Source: Isohypsibius dastychi (Eukaryota; Tardigrada; Eutardigrada; Parachela; Isohypsibiidae). Taken from it: 19,730 nt of DNA. The notes under the pieces are model-generated. The model worked only from the letters and a program-made list of their open reading frames with translations. It did no database searches and was not told the origin of the DNA. The position numbers were made by a program, and so were the translations under genes. This document shows, piece by piece, positions 1 through 9,581 of this stretch; the first letter of the stretch is position 1; each line of letters starts with the position of its first letter. The DNA is taken from positions 1 to 19,730 of the forward strand of contig JAQIWT010000465.1 in assembly GCA_034696485.1 (NCBI GenBank), written 5' to 3'.

Positions 1-730
1 ACCTTAATTCGTCAAATTTGTACGTGAGCCGGAAGTGATGTTTTTGATAAAAATAGACATACGAGATTACTTGATATCAGTACGATAACAAACTACGAGT
101 AACGTGTCATGTTCAGATCACAACAAACCAACTGGCGTAGTGGGCACTTCCGGTTTCACAGCTGACGGCATGTAACGACTTATCAATGGTCACAGCTACG
201 GACTACAAATTTTCAGTACCCACGGTTCACCCTAATCGTTACACCTGAAACGATCAAACTATAAACGCGCCGGAAGTGATTTTTTTTCCGAAAAATACGA
301 TTCCAAAGCTGACCGCATGTGAAATGACTAGTTTACTGATCGCATCTATACTTTGAATAAAAATCCGGTCATCGGCGCAGCTCCCACTGAACAATTTTAG
401 AAAACGTGCCAGGGCAGCCGGAAATGAAATCTGACTGTGTAGTACTTCGTCAGAATACCAAAGTTCCACGGCGAGTTCCCGAGCAAAAAATCATTCATTT
501 TATTGTCAATTCCGTTAACAAGAGCCGCTCTGATCAAATGGAATATTCACGCTTCGGAATAGAAAGGGCTTGGAAAAAACATTTCGATCACATATTCAAC
601 ATCTATCACATACGCGATCAAATCTAATAGAAAAAAAGATCAAGTGCGCAAATTTCTAAAATAAAAAATCCGATTCAAAATCCTCTGCCAGGTTAAAAAC
701 ACCTCCAGTATACGAAAAAAACAAAAACAA
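1..730. other. Intergenic region downstream of the ELAV-like gene
   Basis: No gene is supported here; the short open frames lack splice logic or recognisable protein. The part nearest 731 is the likely 3' UTR of the minus-strand ELAV-like gene and contains its poly(A) signal. The left 330 bases hold degenerate repeats: CCGGAAGTGAT at 29 and 270, CTTCCGG at 147, and a word close to AGCTGACSGCATGT near 162 and 308. Confidence 0.6.
499..504 (-). terminator. Poly(A) signal AATAAA for the ELAV-like gene
   Basis: Plus-strand TTTATT reads AATAAA on the minus strand, about 230 nt past the stop codon at 731. It is the first canonical signal on that strand, so the 3' UTR is probably about 250 nt. Confidence 0.45.
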
Positions 731-2529
731 TCATGATGATGTCCGGCGTTCATTAGTTGGCTTCACGCTGACACTCAAGTGATGCCCATGTGCCGTTTCA
801 AAATTATTCAACTCCGCGACCGCCAAAAATGCCTATCAAACAAAACAAGAGAATAAATATTCAAGTTATGATTGGAACAGAAAAGAAATTCAACAAACCT
901 GATTTCCGTTCCACATATTCACGAACCCGTATCCTCCACCATTTGCATTCCCAGATTTCATGATCTGGAACAAGATATGACATCAATAACATATCCATTA
1001 TTAAAATACTTCCGGCGGCTTACTTTGACACTCTCCACGGACCCATGTGCGCTGAATAACAGTTTCAAAAAGTTCTCGTCATGGCTGTTCTTCAGGTTTC
1101 CCACAAATAAGGCGAAAGTTCCAAACGGGGGCGACAGGGTCGGCAGAGAAGGTGCGAATATGCCGCTAGGGATATTGGATGAAGAAGGAACAGCTGCTGG
1201 GTGGAGGCTACTGGAGACTGCGGCTTCCGGTAACTGATTCGACGAACCACTGCCAGATGAGGATGGGGCATGAGACATCCTCTTGACGCGATTGGGACCA
1301 TTTCCGTGGGCGAAGGTGATGATAAGCTTTCCAGTTTCGCCAGCGGGAACGGTATTGTTGAGCAGAGAGCGCGCGTGAACAGCATCAGAATGATTATCAT
1401 AACGGACGAACCCGATAGCCCTTCCGCATCCTGAAACAACAATTTCAATTGACTGAAAATAACCAAAAAATACAAGCCAAGGAGCCACGGATTCACGAAA
1501 ACGTAACAAGCTGAATTTTGTGAAAATAATCAAAACAACAAGCCATGGTTCCCAAAACGTAATTTAATTTTTGAAATAAACTAGATAAAGGCAGCCGGAA
1601 ACACTCACCTGAAGCCACATCACGCAGTATTTTGCAGGTAACAACTCGTCCAAAATAGCGAAAATAGCTGAACAGGTCCATGACCGTCCAGTCGCAAGAA
1701 AGCCTGAAACGAATAACAATAAATGTTAACTTCTGAAATCAACTGCGAAAATCGCAAGAAGAAATCTCACCCAGCTATATGAAGATTTGCCTGGCGAATT
1801 TCTCTGCGTTGTTCACGAGCAGGACACACCTGACAAAACATGATCGAAGAATCTCCGATTTGTAAAGAAAACCACCTCACCTTGATAGCTTTTCCAAAGA
1901 AAATTTGTCCATCCAATTCCCTGCAGGCTTTTGTGGCATCGCCATGATCCCTGAATGTTGCGAATGCGTAGCCAGATCGCTCTCCTGAAAGAAACAAAAG
2001 ATTCTCATTTCGGAAAAATAACATGAACCAGGAAAGGTCACGAAGTACAGAGATGGATTTTCAGCCATCATTTCTGTACAAAACCCAAAAAATTCGAATC
2101 AACCATCAAAATGTCATATATTTCACAAAAAAAGGACGGCAAATACGGCACGATCGTCAGAATAAACTAAGTTACCTGTAATGGGGTGACACACCAGACG
2201 GAAATGCAGAAGCGGTCCAATGCTCTGACATACTTCTTCCAAATTTTGCTCTGTCAACTATCAAACAAACAGGGGTAAGTATATTTCTTCGAAAGCTGTG
2301 AAAACAAACAAAATCGCCGGAAGTGAGAAACACAACTCACCTCCGAGGGCAAATAGGTCAGCAGCACCACGTCAGGTCTCACTGGACTTCCGGCCATCGA
2401 CTGATCAATTTCCAAAGCTGGTGTGAGTTCGACGCTAGTAGCAGAGGTCACGACCTTTCCTTCCAACAGATGTTCAACAATAACTACATATGCTTGCTGA
2501 ACGGAAGATGATGCAGCGTCCGAATCCAT
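731..2529 (-). CDS. ELAV/Hu-like RNA-binding protein, three RRMs, 8 exons
   Basis: Minus-strand exons 2529-2341, 2257-2176, 1984-1881, 1829-1771, 1703-1609, 1430-1024, 964-899 and 832-731 join in frame to 367 residues with GT-AG introns. RRM1 (about 55-126) starts at VLLTYLP and has RNP1-like RSGYAFATF. RRM2 (about 139-217) has NLHIAGL and GRAIGFVRY. A Ser/Pro-rich hinge of about 65 residues follows, then RRM3 (about 282-360) with FALFVGNL and GGGYGFVNM. Two close RRMs, a hinge and a C-terminal third RRM is the ELAV/Hu layout (HuR has 326 residues, HuD 380); these proteins bind AU- or U-rich RNA and control mRNA stability, splicing and translation. RRM1 is the most divergent, with alanine in place of glycine in RNP1. 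The start is the first ATG (MDSDAASSS) of the exon that carries the RRM1 beta1 strand. CELF/Bruno also has this layout, but the short RRM1-RRM2 linker favours ELAV. Confidence 0.88.
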
Positions 2530-3070
2530 AATCGATATCACACTTGAAGAAGCAGCACACAAATGATCAAATACACCAGGTAAATAGATTGGCCTGCAGA
2601 AGGTAAAGAAAGATACAATCGGAGACGCGAAACAATCTGGACGGAACAAAATCTGAAATGTGAAGACTAAATTACAACTGAACTCCGGCTCGAGCCAGTC
2701 AAAGCCTGGGCTTGCATCTGGGGAAATTCCGCTCGTTGGGGAAAAACCTCTAATAACCAAGAGCGTACGTACTAGGTACGCAGATGAAATCCACTCAGGG
2801 GTGTAAGTGAAACAGCTGATCAAAAACAAAAGGATGGTTCACACTTCACAGCGCACAGCCAAAAAAACAATCCAGTTGGAACCAGAATAAAGCACTTTTA
2901 TAACGCTTTCCAAAACATATTTTGATAAAAAAAAATTATTCAGTGGGACAGAAACGAGTCCGAAGGCTGACTAGGAGAACGTCTCCTTAAGACAAAAAAA
3001 CGTGAATATGGCGAACTTCATTCACGAGAATGAAATTGTTAAAATTATGATAAAACCAACAGATAACTAA
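2530..3070. other. Intergenic region between two minus-strand genes
   Basis: It should hold the 3' UTR of the unknown gene ending at 3071 and the promoter and 5' UTR of the ELAV-like gene starting at 2529. A TATA box lies at 2895-2902. A small inverted repeat, GGAGA-ACG-TCTCC, lies near 2973. No coding exon is supported. Confidence 0.5.
2895..2902 (-). promoter_or_regulatory. TATA box candidate for the ELAV-like gene
   Basis: The minus strand reads TATAAAAG here, a near-consensus TATA box about 370 bp upstream of the ATG at 2529. It implies a start site near 2865 and a 5' UTR of about 340 nt. Position and sequence are the only support. Confidence 0.4.
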
Positions 3071-5129
3071 CTAGCCGAACAAACTGGTGAAAGACTTTTT
3101 TAAACTCGTGCAAAACCGGTCAAACCTCATACCAAAATTTCCAGCCGGCATTTCGTCCCCTATACTCTCTGATCTGCCGGGAATGGCTGCAAGAACCACT
3201 CGCTAAAATCATTTCACGTTAAAAAAAGATTCACTTACCGCGGTTCAAGTTGTTCGCTTCTACTGTTCCCACATAAATTTTATCGTGGAGATAAACACGA
3301 GAACGTTGTTGGAACGAAGAAGCCAGCATGATCACCTCTCGTGCATACTTCTTATGGATTGCAGAGCAAGTTTGAACATCCGGCAGATTGTTCAGCTCCG
3401 CGATCTTTTCTTGATGGCCGGTTGGCAGTTCAATCAGCTGATTAACGCAATGTAAATCATTCAGGATACTCTGCACATCATCACATATCACCTTCCACCT
3501 TTCTGCAAGAAAATAAACAGGTATGAAATACCTACTTGAAACGTCTGGTAGAGAACAAATAGTTTTCGTTCTTCATGGGCAAGTGCAGTTTTCTATTTTA
3601 GCTGTATTCTACCAGAGCTTATCAAGGCACTCGTATCACAGCAACGCAAAAACAATAAATTTCATCAGATGTTCCACTTCCGCCTGATGCAAAATGTTTT
3701 TGGTTTCGAATAAACTAAAATCAATCATCACTTGGGTGGGGTGGGAATGCTCCCTGGATAGACCGTAACGTTCGGCTTAACAGGAAAATCTTCAAACGAA
3801 ATTAATTTTGAAAAATTTGTACAGCGCGTTTTGGCCCATAAATAATCTAAAGGACTGGCATGCCAAGCACCGCGGTCTAGCCATGCATAAAAATTGAAAA
3901 CATCTTCAAGGAGGGGGTGCAAAAACATTTTGGTCCATTGAAATTACAGGCTAGAGTTTGTGGTGACCTTTCATAATCCACAAGACTATTCGAGGTATCA
4001 ATTTCAAACGATCAGATGCTCAAAACAACAACAGCTGGAGCTTACCTCGCCGCTGACTTTCGCCGAAGTTCAAGTAATTATTCCACACCGAAGCCCAAAT
4101 ATTCCGGTTGATGTTGAATTGTGACGGATTTCGCAATTTATATGCAGTTTTCAAGCTCTTCAGCTTTCCTCGAAGAAGCCCAGCTCTGAAACTGACTTCT
4201 TTTCTGGTTCGGAACACATCCGTCAACAGTCCGTCAACTTGAAGCAGTCGAAGTCGGCAATTCAGTGAGCGAATTTCCTTCCCATCAGCGGAGGTCACCA
4301 ATCCGGCCAGCCAGTTTTCATTTCTTGGACAAAACATGCTATACTTGAAGGCATACTTTGCCAAATGCAATCGGTACTCCTAGCAAGAGAAAGAAGGTCA
4401 ACAAAGAAGCAGCTTCAGTCAATTGTTCCACCTCATACCACAACTTCCGGTCTCAATAAGCCACTTATTTCGCACTTTCGCATTTTGAAATATTTCGATG
4501 TCTCCACGTCTATATTCAGTCCAACTTTTTCCGCCTCAAGTCTGGACAGTACAAGAGAAAACTTCATTCGCAAGCTGTCGAGGTGATGATCGAACGGAGG
4601 AACCTCGCCACTAAAACAAGAAAACCTAGACCGCATTCTCACTTACGAGCTGAGAGTTTTCGAAACGAAGCTTACGATTCCGGTTCTTGAGCTGACTGTT
4701 GTAAGGCTTCGGAACGCAAAAACGAAGTTGGCGTTTGGATAGCGATCAGGCGGCCAGGATGATCAGATCTGGAAACGATTTATACCTCATTAAAATTAAA
4801 AAAACCAACATCACCGACTCACTTCGAAACGACCAGAGAATGTTCCTTCAAGGTCGAGATCATATTCCAGTCAGTGAGCGAATAATCAGTAGCAGTAGGA
4901 GGGGAGCAAGATTTGGAAAACCTCACGTTTTCGTGTTGAAAAAGTCTGAAAAATAAAAGCTCAGTTTAGCCATCGAAATTCCTTTCCATGTGTGGCCAAG
5001 GAGGAAATCTTACCTTGCTGTCTCGCGAACGACTTCTGCATGATAATCTGACGCTATAGCTGAGGTTCCTGTCGCGCGAACTCCGAAATTTCCGCTCCCA
5101 AATTTGCTTCCACCTTCATTAAGGTCCAT
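3071..5129 (-). CDS. Unknown 405-residue protein, 7 exons
   Basis: Exons 5129-5014, 4945-4823, 4768-4676, 4610-4439, 4379-4046, 3502-3239 and 3186-3071 join with compatible phases (2,2,2,0,1,1) to 406 codons, ATG (MDLNEGGSK) to TAG. Donors are mostly GTAAG or GTGAG; intron 4 uses GTATGA. The N-terminal 110 residues are low-complexity and Ser/Thr-rich. From about residue 110 the protein is rich in Leu, Lys, Arg and Glu with patterns typical of helices (LRMKFSLVLSRLEAEK, LLRGKLKSLKTAYKL, VQSILNDLHCVNQLI). I do not recognise the family. No signal peptide, membrane segment or zinc motif is visible. A helical scaffold or complex subunit is possible but not shown. The last exon could instead begin 16 bases earlier (acceptor ATTTTAG), giving a different C-terminus that ends WYEV. 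It is divergent from the BTB gene at 6065. Confidence 0.72.
3503..4045 (-). other. Intron 5 (543 bp) of the unknown gene
   Basis: The flanking exons join cleanly across it (SQRR to ERWKVICDD). It contains an open frame of 66 codons on the minus strand (3928-3728) that looks protein-like but has no usable acceptor in its frame, because an in-frame TAA lies just upstream. It is recorded as intronic sequence. Confidence 0.55.
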
Positions 5130-5412
5130 GACGAATTCTTCGGTCTCGTTTTAGGTCTCCGATTTCCAGAAGGACGAAAACACAGAGAGTGATCCGGGTA
5201 AGTAGACGGAAAAAAGAGGTTCCAAGAGGTGAAACACAGAATCAAAATCGGTGACCACAGAAAAATAGCACCAGATGTCAACGAACAAAATGGCAAAAAA
5301 ACGATCTGAAACGAAATCTGACAAGATCTGCTTCAGCTGGCAATGCAATGATGGCCTCTCGAAAGGGAAGGGGGCTCAAGAAGCAGGTGAGGCCTCCGGT
5401 ATCAGGATGGGT

Positions 5413-5428
5413 GGGGGGGGGGGGGGGG
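5413..5428 (+). repeat. Poly-G tract of 16
   Basis: Sixteen consecutive G follow GGATGGGT. Tracts of this length vary in length and are prone to assembly error. It lies in the noncoding divergent region. Confidence 0.9.
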
Positions 5429-5723
5429 CTGACATGTGTATTGCCATGAATTTCTGCCATTCCATCACTGGTTTCATGGTGGAGAAGGCCGTGTCGCTTG
5501 AGCCTGAATTTCTGTTTCTCTTCAGTTACTATTGGTTGAAACAGCGTTAGCTTCTGTCATCCAACTATGCGAAAAGCGCGCGCTCTAATTTTTTCTTTTT
5601 TCTTGTTCATAACCAGAAATTTTTCCATCACTTAAACTAAAATCGTAACAAAATATACCGCGACTGAAATCAGCAAATTAAAAAAGACACAATTTTAAAG
5701 TTGTAGATTTTGGCGGCAGTTTG

Positions 5724-5793
5724 ATTGGATCATCCAGTTGGTGGGTGTGGTCTATAATAAACCAAACAGTATGGGTCGAAAATTGACCCGTAC
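5724..5793 (+). promoter_or_regulatory. Candidate core promoter of the BTB gene (CCAAT, GT box, TATA, hairpin)
   Basis: In order: ATTGG (inverted CCAAT box) at 5724-5728, GGGTGTGG (KLF/Sp-type GT box) at about 5743-5750, TATAATAA at 5753-5760, and an inverted repeat with 9-bp arms (5769-5777 and 5785-5793, one mismatch, 7-nt loop) where transcription would be expected to start. The spacing is typical of a TATA promoter. The coding start at 6065 would leave a 5' UTR of about 280 nt. Confidence 0.42.
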
Positions 5794-6064
5794 CGTCAGT
5801 TTCAGTTTTTCCATGTTATTTCATGCTAGTCTTACCGATCGGCTACGATCTGAGCCGACCGAGTATCCAGTTTGTCGGCCTGCGCTGGTGTGCCAGTCCG
5901 GCAGAAATTAAACCGCTTTTTTCATTTCGAAAACTAATTTAAATCAACTTTTTGTGGCGCCATTTCGTGTTTCTTCCCCGAAGGTTCCACGCCAGGTATC
6001 GCTGTCAAGTGTGTCTTGGTTTTTTGATTTTAAAAACGCCTTTTTAATCGCAATATTTCCCGCA

Positions 6065-8102
6065 ATGGAGCAAAAGAAGCTGTCCGCCGCAAAATCCTCG
6101 TTGCCCGATTTCCGTTCGGGGAAAAGTGTTCTGGAAAGGATGCAATGTATCCTGAACAATCCTGAAAACCTTCCCACTGACGTAATTCTTCGATTCGGGC
6201 ACGAGCATCATGCAGCGAAGGAGATTGCTGCTCACAGGTACAGATCTCAAATCCTTTCGAACTTGGTATCTTGTTTCTTTTTTGCTCGCTTTTTTGTTGC
6301 ATGTTGGTTGGGCTTTGTTTTTCTGTCTGTGAAACAGAGTGATCTTTGTTTCAGACACGTACTGGCTTTAGGATGCCAGTATTTTGCGACCATGTTTGAC
6401 GACACTTCGAACTTCGTGGAGAGAACCCAAGAAATCATCACGCTGAACGAGGTTGAACCGGAAGCTTTCATGTTCATGATCAGGTCCGTAACAATTAGCT
6501 CATGAGCTTACTTGCATTCTCACATGACGATCATTGATTCCAGGAAATTCTACGGTGACGACTCTGAGGACTTCGCCGTCGAAAATGTTATGGGAATCAT
6601 GATCGTTTGTCGAGAATTCCTCGCCGCCGAAATCGAAAAATCCGCGAAAATCTTTGTTCAGCGCTCTGTGAATCCGGGAAACGTCGTGCAGTATTATTCG
6701 GACGTGAGTAGTCTTTCCCAAAATGCTCTCTCCTTCACTTCCGGTTCTCTATGTTAAAATGTTGTTCCACAGGCTGTCGCCGCTGGTTTTGATGACCTGC
6801 TGGAGTTTCTGCTGGGATATATGTGTATGCACTGTGAAATTGTTTTTCTCAGTGAGGATTTTTTGTCTTCGGACCGAAATATCATGATGGCGATCTTGGA
6901 CCACAACGGTCTTCACTGCGATGAAAAACAAGTTTGGAATGCTTTGATCGAGTAAGTCACCTGCCTGTTTAAAATGTTTTTGATAAAACTTCCAGTGTAT
7001 TTTTCAGCTGGACGAAACACAATGTCGAACCGGAAGTACTGAAGGATGGTGCAAGACTGCGTGCTTTTCTTGGACCAGCTCTCCATAAAGTTCGTTATGC
7101 CTGGATGTCTCCCGGCGATTTGATGACTGGACCGGCTAAACTCGGGGTGAGGTTTTCGTTTTGTTTTATGTGTTCGTTGAATATATGTTTGGCGGAAATT
7201 ACGTACCTGTTTTCTTGTTTTTGAAATCTTTAATTATTATCAAATCACCATGTGCTATCTCCTATTTTTCAGTTTCTTTGTTTTGCGTCTTTGTTTTGTC
7301 TGTGTCTCTTGCGTGTTTTCTGAACTGATTTTTTGATTTATGAAATGTTTTTTGTCTATGTCTCTGTGTGTTTTTCAAACTGATTTTTGACTTTTGCACT
7401 GATTTCTTTGTTTTTTGTCTATATTTGTTCTGAAATAATTTTTTATCAGCCCTATCTGAGATCTCATGCTTTTTTCAGGTTCTTTTGCCACAAGAAGTCT
7501 TCGATATCCTGTCGTATATCCACAACCGAACCACGCTGGCTGAAGAGTACAACGTCTACAAACGTTTTGCGGCTCCAGTCACTCTTGAACGCTCGCTCCA
7601 GCTGCAGGTCATCGATAAGAAAGGGAATGTGGTCATGCACCGACCAACATCGTTCGAAATTCGTGCGGATTTAGCTCCGACTCATTGCGAAGCATGGCAC
7701 AGCTTTTTCAACTTGGATACGTTGAAAGAACCGCTCAAGCTCGTCGTCGGAAAGCACAAAATTTCGGCAACTATTGGAATCATCCGCGAAGGCCAGATCG
7801 ACCACGAATGGCGAAGTTTCCACGCTTCGGGGATGCCGATTGACGAACCCAGCAAAATGACTTACGGATCGGGAACTTTGGCCCTATATGTCAAGCAAGA
7901 AGTCAATCCGGAAACCAGCGTCAAGGCTCGATATATTCTCGACATAGCGTTAGAGGACAAGGATCCAATCCAACCGGACGCCGTGCCGATTGGACGAGTT
8001 CTGGCAAACTTTGAATGCTTCCGACAGTTTGCTCAGGTTGTGGAGCACAGCACCAATCGACGTGGTATGAACGATCTGACCATGCGCCTTGTTATGAATT
8101 GA
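6065..8102 (+). CDS. BTB-BACK domain protein, 6 exons, 467 residues
   Basis: Exons 6065-6237, 6355-6483, 6544-6703, 6773-6951, 7008-7146 and 7479-8102 join in frame (phases 2,2,0,2,0) to 468 codons. The BTB/POZ fold (about 36-140) shows LPTDVILRF, then AHRHVLALGCQYFATMF and EVEPEAFMFMI, the usual H-x3-LA-x-S/G-xxF and V-x-PxAF pattern. A BACK region (about 155-260) follows, with MMAILDHNGLHCDEKQVWNALIDW and VRYAWMSPGDL. The C-terminal 207 residues form one exon, look beta-rich, and match neither kelch repeats nor a clear PHR domain. BTB-BACK proteins of the BTBD1/2/3/6 and kelch types are usually Cullin-3 substrate adaptors; that role is inferred from the family. The ATG follows GCA and is the first one in frame with the BTB. 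Intron 5 is T-rich, 332 bp, and holds a degenerate tandem repeat. Confidence 0.88.
7272..7449 (+). repeat. T-rich degenerate tandem repeat in BTB intron 5
   Basis: About three copies of a unit near 54 bp recur, each with TTTTGTCTRTGTCTCT, then a GTGT-rich part, then a form of AAACTGATTTTTGA. Copies start near 7290 and 7346, with a shorter one near 7405. It lies wholly within the intron just before the last exon. Confidence 0.6.
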
Positions 8103-8420
8103 TTATCTGATTGGAAGAAACCGCGGTAGTTGTTGTTGGTTGATTTTTGATTCGGCTTGTGCCCGCAATCTCTGAGCTTCTTTGTTGAATTTTAAAATGA
8201 TTCTTAACCCATACAGAATGTTTTTTCCGCATTTAAAGATTGATGAGTACACGAAACATGTTTTCCAGTGATGATTTTCATCGTTGTTTATAACTTATTG
8301 TGGCAAAAAAACTACTGTTTAATTAGAACTGTTTTAAATCTGACTTTTATTATTCCTGTTCCGACCTCACTACAGGTGAAAATTACGAGATGGAATAGTT
8401 AGCAAGACTGATCGAAAACG
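8103..8420. other. Convergent 3' region between the BTB gene and the unknown minus-strand gene
   Basis: This 318-bp stretch is shared by the 3' UTRs of two tail-to-tail genes. A minus-strand AATAAA lies at 8346-8351. No AATAAA is seen on the plus strand for the BTB gene. No coding sequence is supported. Confidence 0.55.
8346..8351 (-). terminator. Poly(A) signal AATAAA for the unknown minus-strand gene
   Basis: Plus-strand TTTATT, about 70 nt beyond the stop codon at 8421 on the minus strand. It supports the end of that gene and a short 3' UTR. Confidence 0.5.
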
Positions 8421-9501
8421 TCAAAAGCGAATTCCATACATGGGTGCTTTGACAAGGTCATCCGACTTCCTTTGACTTCCGGTCCCCACTATGTTGTCTT
8501 TTCCAAACAGTTCTGCACTGATCTTGGCGATATGTCGCTGGCACGCATCTGGATAATAGGAGTCAGGGACTACTGAGGAATGGGATCGCCATGATCCTGA
8601 TAATATCCACAGCATCGCTTCTTTCGAGTCGTAATTCAAGTTTTGCCAAAAGTCTGAAAAATGTGGATGTTCCATGGCTATCGCGTCATCGGATTCCATG
8701 AAAGCGCTCAAGGCATCGAGATTAAAGCGACCTTTAATCTCCCAGCAAACAACTCCACCTTCGACGACTTCCGAGTCTGTGAGGAAACTGAACGATTTGT
8801 TCGACAACCGGTATGCCAAAATCATCCTCCTCGGCCACATCACTAGGTCTGGTGTGAACGTTCCCTTCTTAGGTATCAGTACTATACTTCCACCTAACCC
8901 GCTGATCGACACTAATCCTTTTGCAAACGCTTCACCGTCTTTGGTTACGTGAGCTTTTACCAGACAGTTCGCTTCAACATCCGCACGAAGTTTGGACATA
9001 AGAATTCCCATTTCGTAATCTCTTCTGCAATAAAAGCGCCATGTTATTGGAGGAACGGCAACAAAACAAGGTTAAAACAAGTTCTTGCGTTGAGAAAAAA
9101 TCTAGCGGTTAATCCGATGTTGAAGACAAAATGATACTTACGATATTTTTGATTTCATGAAAATTTTGTAATCTCACCTGTGGAGTCTAGGATCACTGTT
9201 GGAATGTATCCAGAGTTTAACGTCAAGGTTTCGAAGATCAATGACTTTCGTACAAAACCGCACCAGCAATTTTCACAGACCTGAAAACCCAAGAGAGCTA
9301 AAATGAGCAACCGGAAACAAGGTAATCGATGAAGAAATGTTTGTTTGGGTTTTACATAAGCGCATGCCCCCCCCCCCCGGGCGAGATGGACTGTCTCTAT
9401 GGCTATGGGTGCAACCGTGCAAGCGAGCCCACCTTGTTTCTGCGCCTCTGCTCTTTACCAAGTTTGTGTTCAAAAATTGTGGCCGTTGGAGAACTTCTCA
9501 T
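8421..9501 (-). CDS. Unknown protein, about 196-256 residues
   Basis: The certain part is the exon 8421-9019, whose internal ATG at 9011 (MGILMSKLRADVE) gives 196 residues. A fuller model adds exons 9501-9433 and 9280-9178, joined at a GTGAG donor to an acceptor at 9020/9019. All phases fit, giving 257 codons with an N-terminus that includes VCENCWCGF and RKSLIFETLTLNSGY. If the better-looking TTGCAG acceptor at 9025 is used instead, the 9280-9178 exon has a stop in the matching frame and would be 5' UTR. The core has Gly-rich and hydrophobic strands (KGLVSISGLGGSIVLIPKKG) and an acidic region (FMESDDAIAMEHPHFSDFW). I do not recognise the family. The longer model places its start 80 bp from the start of the divergent transposase-like gene. 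Confidence 0.6.
9367..9378 (+). repeat. Poly-C tract of 12
   Basis: Twelve C followed by GGGCGAG. It lies in a predicted intron of the minus-strand unknown gene and upstream of the transposase-like gene. It is length-unstable and may be miscounted. Confidence 0.85.
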
Positions 9502-9581
9502 ACTTTGTGATTTTTGATTTGCTTGCCGTTCACCTCGAGTGCAGTCTGAAGATCATCAGTTGTAATCGACTACAGAGAAAG

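Larger units (their letters stand above)
5130..6064. promoter_or_regulatory. Divergent intergenic region between the unknown gene and the BTB gene
   Basis: This stretch separates a minus-strand start codon (5129) from a plus-strand start codon (6065), so it should hold both promoters and 5' UTRs. A run of 16 G lies at 5413-5428 and alternating GCGCGCGC near 5577. The BTB-side core promoter candidate is listed separately. Open frames here have no family resemblance; one is largely created by the G run. Confidence 0.5.

Noticed and set aside
872-1237. Plus-strand open frame of 121 codons
   Set aside because: It is the antisense of the RRM3 and hinge exons of the ELAV-like gene.
2969-3026. Small hairpins GGAGA-ACG-TCTCC and CGTGAAT...ATTCACG as possible 3' RNA elements
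   Set aside because: The stems are only 5-7 bp, common by chance, and match no known element such as the histone stem-loop.
731-5129. The two adjacent minus-strand genes as an operon
   Set aside because: They are 541 bp apart, with a TATA box candidate for the downstream gene between them.
5275-5550. Plus-strand open frame of 91 codons with a Gly run
   Set aside because: It is created largely by the poly-G tract, has no family resemblance, and lies in the divergent promoter region.
5829-5900. tRNA-like or structured RNA near CGGCT...AGCCG
   Set aside because: The short stem has no tRNA A or B box and does not form a cloverleaf.
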